64,000 bases of DNA from Pilatotrama ljubarskyi. Taxonomy: Eukaryota > Basidiomycota > Agaricomycetes > Polyporales > Polyporaceae. This document shows positions 10,113 to 20,782 of the stretch, in pieces. The notes beneath the pieces are model-generated. The model saw nothing but the letters and a program-made list of their open reading frames with translations. It was not told where the DNA came from and did no database searches. Numbering within the stretch: position 1 is the stretch's first letter; each line of letters starts with the position of its first letter. The translations under genes and the position numbers were made by a program. The DNA lies in the NCBI GenBank assembly GCA_022385805.1, contig MU277676.1, positions 245,568 to 309,567 on the forward strand, read 5' to 3'.

Positions 10113-12291
10113 TCACGCCTTGCGCACAGCGGTCTTCCTCTTCGCACTCGTGGCCCCACCTCCACCCGCAGCCTTCTTCTTCGCTGCACCCTGGGAAGCC
10201 GCCACGGGCACCGGGGGCACGTTCTCCTCCCCGCTCGCCTCGAGCTCCGGGACGGTCTCCGTCTCCGGCAGAGAAAGAACGGCCGGGGCGTCATCGAGCT
10301 TGACGCGCTTCTTCGGACGAGCAGAGCCAGAGCCCGCCGTCTTCCCACGGCCCTTCTTCGCGGCCTTTCGGGCCTTGGGCGCGGCAGCGGGAGCCGCCTC
10401 CTGAGGTTTCTCAGCGAGCGCGGCCTCCGCGGCGGGTTCCACGCAGTCGTCGTCCAGCTCGAGCTCCGCCGCCTTGCGCTTCCCCTTCGCATCGCGTCCC
10501 GCCGCCGCCGTTTCGATCGTGTCGACATCCAGATCGACGACGGTCCCCTCGCTCGCCTCGCCGGCCTCGCTCACCGCCGTGCTGCTCCCGCATGACCCCG
10601 CACGCGAGTGCTTCGAGCTCTGCTTCGTCGCGTGCGCTTGCCCATGCCGGGTCTCAGAGTCGTGTAGAGGGAGCGGTACGGGCGACATGGCGGCGGGAGT
10701 GGACAGCGCCGACAGCGGCGTTGACCCGGAAGATGCGGAGCTGAGCGTGACCGGGCCCTGCGCGGGCTTCCGCCGGGCGCGCGTCGAGCGGCGCGTGGCG
10801 CTGGGCGACATCGACGCGGGCGATCGCCTAGCCGAAGTCGCGCCTAAACCGGAAGACTCCTGCGGCGCCGAAGAGGAAGAGGAGGCGGCGGTGTCGGGGA
10901 GCGCGAGTCCGAGCTCGAGGGGCTGCAGCGCGGGGCTCGCGCCTGGGATGTCGGCCAGCTGTTCTTGTTTCTGTTCTCGTTTCACAAATCTGGTGATGCC
11001 GGCGCCGGCGCCGGATGCAGTAGGGAGCGGGACGTCCAGGAGCATCGACGTCGCCTCCGAGGGCGTCGCCGCAGCTGTCGTAGCGACAGAGCTCGCATCT
11101 TCCTGAGCTTGGGCAAGCGACGCCTGTGCGCGAGTCGTACGTTGACGCTTCCGAGGGCTGACGCGGAGCGCCACATCTTCTCCTACCAGGGTGCTTGAAG
11201 AAGACGAATGCGAGCTGGCAGCAGGAGCTTGGGCCTGAGCCTTGCGCTTGCGGAGGGTCATGCCGCCCGCCTTTGGCTTCTCGGGTTGTGGCGGCGGAGG
11301 CGGGACAAACGTCGACTGGAGGCCCTGGAGCGCCCACACGCTCTCGGGGAGCCCCAGCCAGCCGACGTGAGAGACGATAGGACACGGCTTCAGCTCTGCG
11401 TGTATGCGTGAGTAAAGGAACGATTCTCGCGCAAACAGACGAGTAGACATAGAGTGGGATATGCCAAGCACCGCGCGAGAGAATTCGAGTATAGCAAAGG
11501 TAAGGAGGGTGAGACTTACGGAAGACCTCCTCTACGACCTGGGCGGTGCGCCGTAGCACGTTCTTCGCCCAGAGTGCCCAGTGCGCGGGATGTGTGGGAT
11601 GGTTGAGCACCTTGAGAGCAGCGAGGGCGAAGACGGCCTTCTTCTGCTCCTCGGAGAGCCGTGAGACCTGCGCCGCGTACCACGCCGATCCCGGGCCTGG
11701 GAAGAGCTCGTACTGGACCGTAATGACCTGGGCGACGGTCAGCGCGGACGCGATCCCGCCGTGGTGGGCGCGCCATCGGAGCTTGTCGACGTCGGCGTGC
11801 GGGGAGTAGGACAGTGCGGAGGGGGTTCTGGATACGAGTGCGGACGCGGCGGCGTGGGTGTGGCTATGGGCGTCTGGGAGAGCGTGTGGGGCGGCGACGG
11901 GGGAGGTGGCTGCGGTAGAGGGCACGGATGCCCCGGGGCCTTGCTGTGGCCTCTGCTTCGGCGCGAGGCGAGCGAGAGCAGCGAGGTAGGCGTCGACGAA
12001 GGGGTGGTTGATGGTCCACTGGCCGGAGGCGAGGACGCCGGGCTGGACCTCACGCATGTCGGGAATCGGATACTTGAGATGGCTTCGGCCCTCCATGTCT
12101 TGCGGCAGCGAAGACTGAGCAGAGGTAGAGGTCGATGAGGTTGTAGTGGGTTGGGGATGGGATGTGTTGTATGGTGTGCCGCGGCCGCAGGAGACAGGGT
12201 ATGTGGAAGGGCTGTGTGAGAAGGAGAGCGCGTACCTGCCGTCTGCGCGGTCAAGCGTGAGCTCGAGCTGAGGTGTGTCGGAGTACAGCAT
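10113..12291 (-). CDS. Basic nuclear-type protein, unknown function
   Basis: Two exons (11520-12291 and 10113-11395) joined by an intron with a gtaagt donor give 684 residues in phase. The N-terminal half has a conserved-looking segment (REVQPGVLASGQWTINHPFV; later LRWRAHHGGIASALTVAQV and an AVFALAALKVLNHPTHPAHW helix). The second exon begins KPCPIVSHVGWLGLPESVWA. The remainder is disordered and rich in Ala, Ser and Lys/Arg, with basic clusters (RKRKAQ, SPRKRQRTTRAQ, ARRKPAQG, RPKKRVKLDD) that look like nuclear localisation or DNA-contact patches, and a KRKTAVRKA end. I do not recognise a catalytic domain; a chromatin or transcription role is inference. Upstream of 12291 the frame has no better start. 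Confidence 0.7.
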
Positions 12292-14585
12292 CGGAGTGAG
12301 TGTCGCACGCCCGGTTATGAGTAGTGGTGAGTAGTGTTGCAGGCGTGCAGGGCGAGGAGTGGAAGCGGTGACGGTGGTGGCGGCAATCGGGCTGGTGCAC
12401 AGGATGGCCGGATCAGGGTCGGAGGGATGGGTAGGATGTGGCGGGCTTATGGTGATCGGTGTGCGACGTGTTGAGGGCGTCGGGCGGGATGGCGCTGGGG
12501 ACGGGCGGTGCGAGGGCGGGGATGGAGTGGAGGAGGGGCTGAGAGCGGAGGGTAGATATAGGCTCGGAGGGGCAAAGCGAGATGGGCTGACAGTGACACA
12601 AAGACGGACGGGGACTCGCGTGCAGCCACAGTCCCATGCATGTCCGCCCTAATCCGGCACTCTTCCTCGCCTCCTCCCTCCCGCGCCCCCAGCCACGCCC
12701 GCGCCCTCCTTTGTCCCGCTCAGCCCTCCCCGCGCTTCCTTTTGTCTCCAGCACGCTCGAGCTCTGCTGCTCCGCTCAGCAGCCAACGATCGCATATTCA
12801 GGCCTTTGTCCGGGGTAAGCGCAGCGTCTATCGTGGCTTGGGATCTCGCGCATCTAATCTAATCGCCCGATCGTCCTCTGCTCCCCGCATCTGCAGACCG
12901 CCTCGAGGGCGACTCGTGCGCCGCACTCGCTCTCTCGGCCACGTCCAGTGGCACTGATCATCGATTCATTCGTCGCCAGCTGCTCAGGGCCCTCTTCCAT
13001 TGCGATGCGCTGCTATATACTCTGCTGCTGTAGACGAGTGGCACGCAGGATGCTGAGATGCCGCAGGAGCATGCAACCGCCCGAATCGGGCACCTCGATC
13101 GCAGTGACGTCAATCAATTTACAGCTCTCCATGCTTTTCGTCGGCATCTTCAAGTTCGACGCCGCCCCGTCCAGCACGCTCGAGCACTTACCGCGACTGC
13201 GAACGCCGTCTCCCGCAACGCCAGTCCCACGCGTGGACTCGTCCCCCGGCGGAAACCCATCGGTATATCGCATGCTTTAATGTCGCCCGAATTCATTATC
13301 GCAGAACGCATCCCAGGAAGCCCGGGAAACGTGCCGGCCTCATCGATCAGCGCGTCCGCTAGACGTACATCGCGCGTACAATATTCACTCGCCCGTCATG
13401 TGTGTCTGCCCTTTTCTCAGGGACCGACTGCTGATGTGCCACCCTTTGTTATTCGTACCGGCTCTGACTCTATTATCGACACCCATCGAGCGGCAACACC
13501 GCCGGTGCCGTGCAGGTGAGCTCTTTTAATCCGCGGTCGATTATCTCTGCTGCTGCTCTGCAGGATCGTCTCGGTGATCACACCCGGAGTGTCCTGCGAA
13601 CCCTGCTTCTCGACGATGCCTGCGAGGATCGCCGTCTGCTTCGTCTCTGGTGGGAGTCGGAGGCGTAGGCGATGCGAGGAATCGTCGGAATAACTCGCTC
13701 CTCCAGTCCGTTTGCTGGCCGTCTCGACAGCGCGGACTTTCCTCGCACATCCACCCTGGGAGATGGCGAGTTCCTTGCGGCGTATACTGGTATGTGTAGT
13801 CTGTCGTAGAAGCGACGCTGCTTATTATGCTCCCGCGCATCCTCCCGTGAATCCCTCCGAGGGCTGGCTTCTCCAGCCCATACCGCCATACCGGCATACA
13901 ACAGACTGCTGCAGCCTCGCGCACTTGCCCTTAATGGTCTTCCGTGAGCGGCCCAATGGTGAGTGTCACATTACCGCGCGAGCCGTACTTATCCTGCATT
14001 TCACCTCGGGCTCCTGACCGGGACGCGTCTCCACGCGATCCCGTGATCGCGTTGATGCGCCACCTCCGAGCTCGCGCTCGGGCTGACTAGGTGACGTTTC
14101 GACCAACAACGCACCAGCGTTTTTGCAGCATGAAGCTTCAATATGCATAGGGTGCGTCGATATGCGCCCGCCAGTGTACTTCGTGCAATCTCGGCTTGAA
14201 GTCAGTGGCGGGTACGTCCTCCGGGAAGTCACGCCACCTGCTCATTACTGATGTTTACATGCTACGCCTCGATCCAATCATCCTGGAGACGTCTCATGAA
14301 TAGCTCTCGTTGTCTCTGAATCCGCTGGCAGTTGGTCACAACAAACAGACGTGGCGCCGTTTGGCTGATCGAAACTTCACCGGCACTCCAGCAGTATAAA
14401 ATATGGTGGCCGGAACAGGGCGCTCGACTCGCGCTTCTCTCCCGTACCCCATGTCTGTTGTCCTCCCCAGTCTTATAGTAGGCCTATCCCCGCTTCGTGA
14501 ACCAGACTCATCCGTCCGAGTGTGTGGTGGCCGCAATACAAGCACGACTCCGCGTTGAACATTTCCGAGAGCGCCACGACTCGCC
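12292..14585. other. 2.3-kb region without a confident gene
   Basis: Presumed shared upstream region of the divergent genes at 12291 (-) and 14586 (+). Frames of 85-150 residues exist on both strands (for example 13058-13519 +, 13013-13273 -) but lack recognisable motifs, consistent splice joins or homology to neighbours. Confidence 0.45.
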
Positions 14586-16374
14586 ATGCCGTCAGAATTC
14601 CTCATGCTGCCCGTAGAGTTGCAGATCGTGATCCTGCAGTTTTGCAGGCCACAAGACATGCTGGCATGTCATAAGGTCAGCATTTTCTCCTACAGTTCTC
14701 CTGAGTCCTACAGTTCAATTTGTGTATTTTGCCAGACTTGCAAGGCGCTACATAGCCTTATTCACGGGGATCTAGAGTTGAAGTATCAGTATGAACTCGC
14801 TCTCTCCGGCATGGTGGATGGCTTTTACAGAGACATCCCTGTGAATCAATGCATAGACGCTCTCCGGGAGTACCGAGCGGCATGGGACTCCGGGAACCAT
14901 CCAGTCATCTCAAACAAGCTACCTAGCCACGCCACCCATTACTTTTCTTCAGGCTCGCTCTTCGCGTGTACTCACGGTCGGCGAAATTTACTCCTCTACA
15001 GGCCACCTGCGAAGTTTTGTGGCGTCCAGGCGCGGAAAGACGTCATACCAGGCTGTGGCCTACATCTAGGGCCCCCACGCCGGATGAGATGCGTGGCCAT
15101 AGATTACTCACAGGAGTTACTGGTCGTCAGCACCATTGAGCAGCGCGAGTGAGTGCTGTACATGAAAGATCATGACGTTGCTAGACAAAGTGTTCTGACA
15201 CGATCTCGTGGCAGCTGCCCCAAGTGCACCCTCCTCTGGCTGAAGGACCTCTCCAGTCCTCATCCTGATGCAGCAGAGTGCATTCTGCACGCTGACACTC
15301 CATCATACTGGGTCGTGGATAGCTCAGTTCAAGTGTTTGATGAGCTACTCGCTTTCAGCATACACTCGAGAAATGGCTCGGAGATACTCGTCTGGAACTG
15401 GAAGACTGGCGTGTTGATCTGGGTGAGTCTACCACCTCCTCTTCGTCACTGATCTCTTCCTGAAGAATGCGCATGACGCATAGCATTACGACGGCAGGAG
15501 TAGGTTGCGCTGCTGGCTGATGTCAACGTCCTTTCTCCTCGTAGTAGAGTGGACCTGCCTCAAGCTGTACAACCTGGATCCACGGCGGTCCCGAGGCGCG
15601 CCTCTTGCCTCACTGAAGCGCTTCGTCTGTCAGCTCGAGTTGCCCCCCCTCAAGCAGGCTGCGTACGCCTTGTCCGTATCCGACTCGTTGTGTTTCCCTG
15701 CTTCCTTTCCTGATCGCCACGTGATGTTTCAGCAAGACTCCAGTCTTACCGTGCTTTCTCTGGACTTCCTCTTAATCAATAGGCGGCCGATCAAAGAGTG
15801 GGACGGAAACCAATATGTACTCCGAAACGACATCGAGCGGTATGTTCTGCTCATCCCCGTCGGCACCATACTGGGGGAATGCATTCGCCTTGGTGCTCGC
15901 GCAACACCGTCCGTCGTCCCGTGGAACGATTGGGGTCCGTCCGGGACGCGAATGCTAGAGCTACCCCAGGGGATCACTTCCGAGGCGCTGGATGATTTCC
16001 CGGATCGGGACGTGTTCGACACGATGGGTGCCAAGCTGTGCTTCAAACTGACTACGAAAGACGGGCTGAAGTCCGTGACGGTGGTGGAAGCATGCCACAT
16101 CGGGAGCGGCATCACAACTGAGGACAAGAGACCGCCTGAAGCGAAGAACACGATCGACATTTCTGGAGCTGTGCTCCGGTCACGCTGCTGGAGGAACCCA
16201 GTACGTACATACTACCCGACTCGAGCGACGCACACGTACATTGCTGCTCGCGATGTCGCACCCGGTTCCAAGTTATACCTGTCCCATGACGGTTTGATGT
16301 TGACAGTGAGTTGTCGATATCCTCTTCGGAACAAATCTTCCTCATATGCTCACTATTACCAGACGGTGCAGTGA
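14586..16374 (+). CDS. F-box protein, possibly frameshifted
   Basis: It begins with an F-box (FLMLPVELQIVILQFCRPQD, then LACHK) interrupted by an intron with acceptor about 14737. The next exon has CKALHSLIHGDLELKY and runs to about 15150. After a phase-2 intron it continues with CPKCTLLWLKD to NWKTGVLIW (about 15420), and a last long exon (from about 15498) encodes LKLYNLD onward to about 16320. F-box proteins recruit substrates to SCF ubiquitin ligases through Skp1. It is a paralog of the truncated gene at 2573-3835. The junction after NWKTGVLIW is not in phase: the donor is phase 0, but every usable acceptor leads to a different phase. A final short exon (TVQ stop) is also possible. Either RNA evidence will show another junction or the gene carries a 1-nt indel. 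Confidence 0.65.
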
Positions 16375-16749
16375 TTGCTATTGGTCGCGGACCCATGGTT
16401 GTCCCCTGGATCACTGGGATATCATTACGATAGCTCGCTTGATGTTTTGGTAATGCACGACAAGCTTGTGGCCCATACGTGATGAATATGCACGTAGTAC
16501 TTCAAGGTCCGCCGACGCAGGTCGGCAGCTCTACCACCAGGCGTCCTCAACCTTCTTCCGTTCCAGGTTGCGTGCGGTGGACTCGATATTGATTTGCCAG
16601 ACATTCAGATATGCCACTACAGGGTATACCAATTTGGTAGTACCATACTGGACACAACCACGGACACATACATCCTCGACGGAGTCGCACGTCAGGCCTT
16701 CAGGCAGGACTCATCTCGTCTGGCCAACAAACGACTTTCCCATATGTGA
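16375..16749. other. Convergent intergenic region
   Basis: 3' ends of the flanking + and - genes; nothing recognised. Confidence 0.5.
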
Positions 16750-17981
16750 TCAGCGGCCCGACTCGCTCTGAGACTCGTCATGCACTGGCACAGCCTCCGC
16801 CCAGCATCCCGCACCACCTTCGATCCGCTCAATCCACTGTCTACGCATCTGATCAGCGTAGTCCTGGTAAGGAAGGTCTCGGAGCTCTTCCAGAAGGATG
16901 CACTTGACCGTCGTGTCGCGACAAAGCGTCTCGAGGTGCGCCAGGCTGCGCTTCAGCGCTACACGCGCCCTGGCCATGTTTCCGCACCCGCCTCTCTTGG
17001 GCTTCGCGCCAGCTTGCACTACGATATACTGCAGGTTCGGGTACGGCGACGCTGGAGATGGACCGGAGGATGGCATGGATAACCTGGTGTGAGCAGGGTC
17101 AGGCACCGCCAGTGATGGGAGCTCGATAGGGTCACGGAGCGCCATCGGTAGTCCAGTGACAAATGCGAGTTCCTGGACGTTCTGAAGGTGAGGTACGCCT
17201 GATACGCGGACGTGGCTGATGCGAGGGGCCATACTGAACCAGGATGAGAGGGACAGCGCGTGTGCGCGGGACGCAGGCAGAAGATGGAGGCGCGTCATCG
17301 CGGGAAAGCAGCGAAGGGAGCTGTCGACGATGTCCTTCATGATTAGCTGCTTTGGGTCGCAGCGCCCATGCACGGTCAGTTCGCGCAGGAGAGGGAATGG
17401 GCCGCCGAGGAGAGCGGTATTGGGGTACATAGGTCGTTCATAGGTTGCCAGCCAGTGTATTGCCAGAGACCATAGGTCTGGTGCAACGGTATGGATGAGG
17501 TTCCGAGCCGCATCGTGGGAGGGGGGATATGACTCGCGACCGCGCGCGTGGGGTTTGAGCTCGACAGGTCGGTGGTCGTGCTATCCGCTGCTGACGGGAC
17601 TGAGGTCCCTGCGCAAGCACCAAAAAATGATGATGGCAGCAGAGTTCTCGGGGCAGACTGCCGCCGAAGGGCCAGGACCGTCCTGATGTCGACGCACGGG
17701 AGCGTAAGAAGTAGGTGACGCACGCGCGGCTTCGACCTGCATCCGGACTCTGCCAGACGTACTTCGCGCGCATAGAGCGCGGCGAATGAGTCGAGGTGGG
17801 TCTCGTGGGCGGTCAGATGTAGGCTGTGGAAACGGCTTGGACGCGCGGCTGCACGTATGCATCTGGAAGTAAGGGAGAGCGCGTTTCCGGTGCGGCCGCC
17901 ATCGGTGCATGCGAGCTCGAAGGTGCGACGTAGCAGTCCTAGCGGTAGTGTTTCCAGCGCACAGGAGTGTTCCGTATGCAT
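16750..17981 (-). CDS. F-box-like protein, paralog of the 18.5-kb gene
   Basis: Two exons, 17694-17981 and 16750-17580, give 372 residues, close to the 378 of the divergent neighbour. The first exon encodes LETLPLGLLRRTFELACTDG and RCIRAAARPSRFHSLHLTA (neighbour: LPQETLRGIFELACTDGG and KAIRAASRMARFHSISLIA), followed by VRHLLLTLP. The second contains DAARNLIHTVAPDLWSLAI (neighbour: DAARKLFRLVTPDLLTLAI) and GPFPLLRELTVHG (DPFPILREVTFID). A reading-frame change between the halves is explained by a 113-nt intron at 17581-17693 with a weak gtcgac donor and a ggatag acceptor; without it the gene would be frameshifted. Likely an SCF substrate adaptor; the target is unknown. An upstream in-frame Met at 18053 is possible. 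Confidence 0.7.
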
Positions 17982-18532
17982 GCTAGCGTTGAGATGAGAC
18001 TGTGGGCAGTGAGGTGGCCTCTTGTACTGACCTCTGTAGCGTGATAAGCTCAATGTCAGGCGGTGCGCTCTGGTACGTAACGGCGGGGTCCTCTATGAAA
18101 GACGTGTCGGAGAGATGTTCTGACATCGACACGGGTGCCCTAGAAACGTCCCGCACCTGCTGCGACTCGGAATAAATGTGTTCAGGGGCGATTGAGCTAT
18201 AGCGGACCGCGGTACAACTCTGCCAATGAACCGGCGCCGCGCTAGGACTCGCAGATTCACAGTACGCCAAGCTTCCACTTGCACGGCCTCGATCGGATGC
18301 GCTGCATTAATCGAGTCATATTAGTACAACAAACCAGCTGATAGATCAGATTGATGCCTTGTCTATCATGCGCAGTAAGGTTTTCGACATCAAGCCGCAG
18401 CGACTCCGGCGTAGCGTCTTTCGTCCTTCCCTGCGCGCCACGCTCGTATACTATTCCACAAGCAAGGACAGTCGAACTCTCTTGAAGCCTTCCGACTCGA
18501 ACTCACCTCGTCCGACTGCCACTCTCGCCGTG
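17982..18532. promoter_or_regulatory. Shared upstream region of a head-to-head F-box pair
   Basis: About 550 bp separate the start codons of two divergent paralogs, so both promoters must lie here. No clear TATA box is placed with confidence. Confidence 0.5.
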
Positions 18533-19669
18533 ATGGACTCCTTGCCGCAAGAGACACTCCGAGGCATCTTCGAGCTCGCCTGCACCGACGGCGGATACAC
18601 AGGAAACTCCCTTTCACGCGTCTCGAAAGCGATCCGTGCGGCCTCTCGCATGGCACGCTTCCACTCCATCTCCCTCATCGCGAACCCGCGCCGCCTGGCA
18701 TCGTTCCTAGCGCTGTACGAGCGCGAGTGCAACCTCGATCCGGCCGAGAGGCCGCGCGTCCGCCATCTCTTCGTCGCCTTCCCGAGGAGCGTGCAGGGCG
18801 ACAGCTACGAGCGCAGGCGTCGACGTTCGCTCTCTCCGCCACTGGATTGGTATCGCTGGGCGGCAACGGTGTCGGCCCCTGGACATTCCGACCATGAAGA
18901 CACGGTGTCTCCAACACCAGCATCGGAAGCTGCAATCCAGGATATCGCTCTACCAGCACATCCAGTGGAGGATATGGATGTCGAGGACTTGGAGGAGGAA
19001 CTTGAATACTGGGATTGGTCCGGACCGATAAAACCACGTCCGGACCCCACCGCATCGCCGGCATACCTCGATGCGGCTCGCAAACTCTTCCGTCTTGTCA
19101 CGCCGGATCTCCTGACGCTCGCGATACAGTCAGGGTTCACTTACGGAGGGAGACTCGAGTACGGCATCATCGAGGATCCATTCCCTATCCTGCGCGAAGT
19201 CACGTTCATCGACGTGAAGGCCCCCGAATTACTCTTCATCGACGAGGCCGCTGACAACGTTCCCAGTGCAAGTGCAAACGGGCCCCTCTTCCCCGCATTG
19301 ACGCACCTACATTTCGTCACCGAGTACGGGGACGCTGACCTGCACCTCCCGCAGTGGTCGGCGCGAGCCCCGCGGGTCACCCATTTGCGTATTACGGGCG
19401 TGCATCAAGGGCATGTGCAACAGTTCGAATCCGCGCTAGGAGTCAAGGTCGACCCTTTTCGAGGATTGCGTGTGCACATACCTGGTGACTTCGAGCTGCC
19501 TCCACCATCCTTGCCTCCTCGAACGTACCCCTCCCTGCGCTACCTCATCATGCAGCCGCAACCGCTGCTGGCAGGTGGATTTTGCGGGAACCCGTTGATC
19601 GACTTTGAAAATATGTTGTGGGACTTGTGGGAGATTGTAGGGGGGTGCCGCGGTACGGAGCGGTACTAG
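18533..19669 (+). CDS. F-box-like protein
   Basis: Intronless 378-residue frame starting MDSLPQETLRGIFELACTDG, an F-box-type N-terminus. The frame is open 58 codons further upstream, but homology with the minus-strand paralog begins only at this Met. An acidic insert (EDMDVEDLEEELEYWDW, about residues 145-162) lies between the F-box half and an LRR-like half containing DPFPILREVTFID and APRVTHLRITGV. The insert corresponds in position to the intron proposed in the paralog. Ends with a Trp-rich helix (ENMLWDLWEIVGG). Probable SCF adaptor; substrate unknown. Confidence 0.75.
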   Translation: MDSLPQETLRGIFELACTDGGYTGNSLSRVSKAIRAASRMARFHSISLIANPRRLASFLALYERECNLDPAERPRVRHLFVAFPRSVQGDSYERRRRRSLSPPLDWYRWAATVSAPGHSDHEDTVSPTPASEAAIQDIALPAHPVEDMDVEDLEEELEYWDWSGPIKPRPDPTASPAYLDAARKLFRLVTPDLLTLAIQSGFTYGGRLEYGIIEDPFPILREVTFIDVKAPELLFIDEAADNVPSASANGPLFPALTHLHFVTEYGDADLHLPQWSARAPRVTHLRITGVHQGHVQQFESALGVKVDPFRGLRVHIPGDFELPPPSLPPRTYPSLRYLIMQPQPLLAGGFCGNPLIDFENMLWDLWEIVGGCRGTERY

Positions 19670-19992
19670 TCGAAGCTCTGGAGAGCGTACGGGCTCGGAG
19701 CTATGCTGGCCTGGCTTACTGGGGATGGTTGGAGAGGGTCGAGGGTCGCGCGGGTTGTTGGGAACCATTAGACCGCGCTCGTCAATGAGTTGTACAATAC
19801 CACAAGATGATTTCATGAAGCAGGAGTACTCGCTACAGGATGCATTCGATGTGGCTAGCAAGTGAGCAGGAGTGCGAAGCAAGCTCATGCCATGCCATCA
19901 AGCTCGTCTTCATGATGTTGCCCAGGAAGTGAGACCTAGAGCGCCAACACTAGACTGTACTGTATATAAGCTTGGAAGCCATATTACTTTGA
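19670..19992. other. Intergenic, no gene seen
   Basis: 3' flank of the F-box gene and 5' flank of the tRNA. A 150-residue minus frame overlapping the F-box gene end has no support. Confidence 0.5.
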
Positions 19993-20083
19993 GCCCCCGT
20001 TGTCTAATGGCTATGACGTCAGACTTCTACGTATGATTACGTAATTCATCTGGAGGCTGCGGGTTCGAGTCCCGCCGGGGGTA
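19993..20083 (+). tRNA. tRNA-Arg (UCU) with intron
   Basis: Acceptor strands GCCCCCG and CGGGGGT pair over seven positions, with one terminal G-U. The D arm contains TCTAATGG. The anticodon stem TCAGA pairs with TCTGG, and the loop reads CT-TCT-A, giving anticodon UCU. An intron of about 18 nt (near 20027-20044) sits one base 3' of the anticodon, the standard eukaryotic position. The T arm GCGGG-TTCGAGT-CCCGC is perfect, with discriminator A. T-runs for Pol III termination follow from 20094. Confidence 0.88.
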
Positions 20084-20782
20084 ATCGGAAGCACTTTTCG
20101 TCTTTTGCTTTTCTTTTCGGGAAGATTCGGGACCGCGCTCGCGCTCCTTCTCGTTCGTCTCGTTGCAAGTGGACAAGCCGACTCTGTCGGACGTCCACAG
20201 CGGCTTCCGGTGGCTCCGAAGGAATAGGGATTCTCGTATGACGAAGCAACCCGGACACGATCTTAGCGACCGACGCATGGTCGCACGCCGCATCGTGTTC
20301 TGTGGAGTGCAAGGCTGGTTCTCGTCGCCAACTGGTGCCGCGAGCCGTTGAGGAGCGCTCCAGACCAGGCGTATAGTAACTCCTCGCAAGGCGCGCACGT
20401 CTTTTTGGCTGCAACGCAAAGCGAGACGACGCTCTTGCCTACGAACGCGAAACTCGTCGGACTCGTTGCAGCGCATTTGTAAGGCGGCGTTGAGTAAGCA
20501 CACAACGCGAAAGGGGCCGCGCCAAGACCGGTGGGCGAACCGCGGACTGGGGGTTTCCAGATATGGCGGGATTGATGGATGACGTTGGGCAGATTTGGCC
20601 GATGACGTCGAGTCTGGATTGGTCGAGGGCGTTGTTCACCTAAATGCCGGCGCGCAGAGTCAGACCAACAACACGCACGGCACTCTTTTCTCCGGTCCTG
20701 GCAGTCCTGCTCAGCCAGGCCTCATATACCTCTCCGTCCTCCTCGCATCGCCCGCATACACTCACCTCTCTCAGCCACCACC
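20084..20782 (+). promoter_or_regulatory. Upstream region of the AspRS-DUF2156 gene, with a candidate uORF
   Basis: The first ~20 bp hold the tRNA terminator. An ATTGG (inverted CCAAT) sits at about 20624. A 26-residue open frame 20563-20643 (ATGGCGGGATTG start, TAA stop) lies 140 nt before the main ATG. Whether it falls within the mRNA is unknown. The main ATG has the good context CCACCATGG. Confidence 0.45.

Noticed and set aside
12948..13519. Overlapping frames on both strands in the 2.3-kb gap as a hidden gene
   Set aside because: No conserved-looking motif and no in-phase splice chain could be built on either strand.
20027..20503. 158-residue minus-strand frame ending over the tRNA-Arg gene
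   Set aside because: Its last part is the antisense of the tRNA and its flank; no motif is present.
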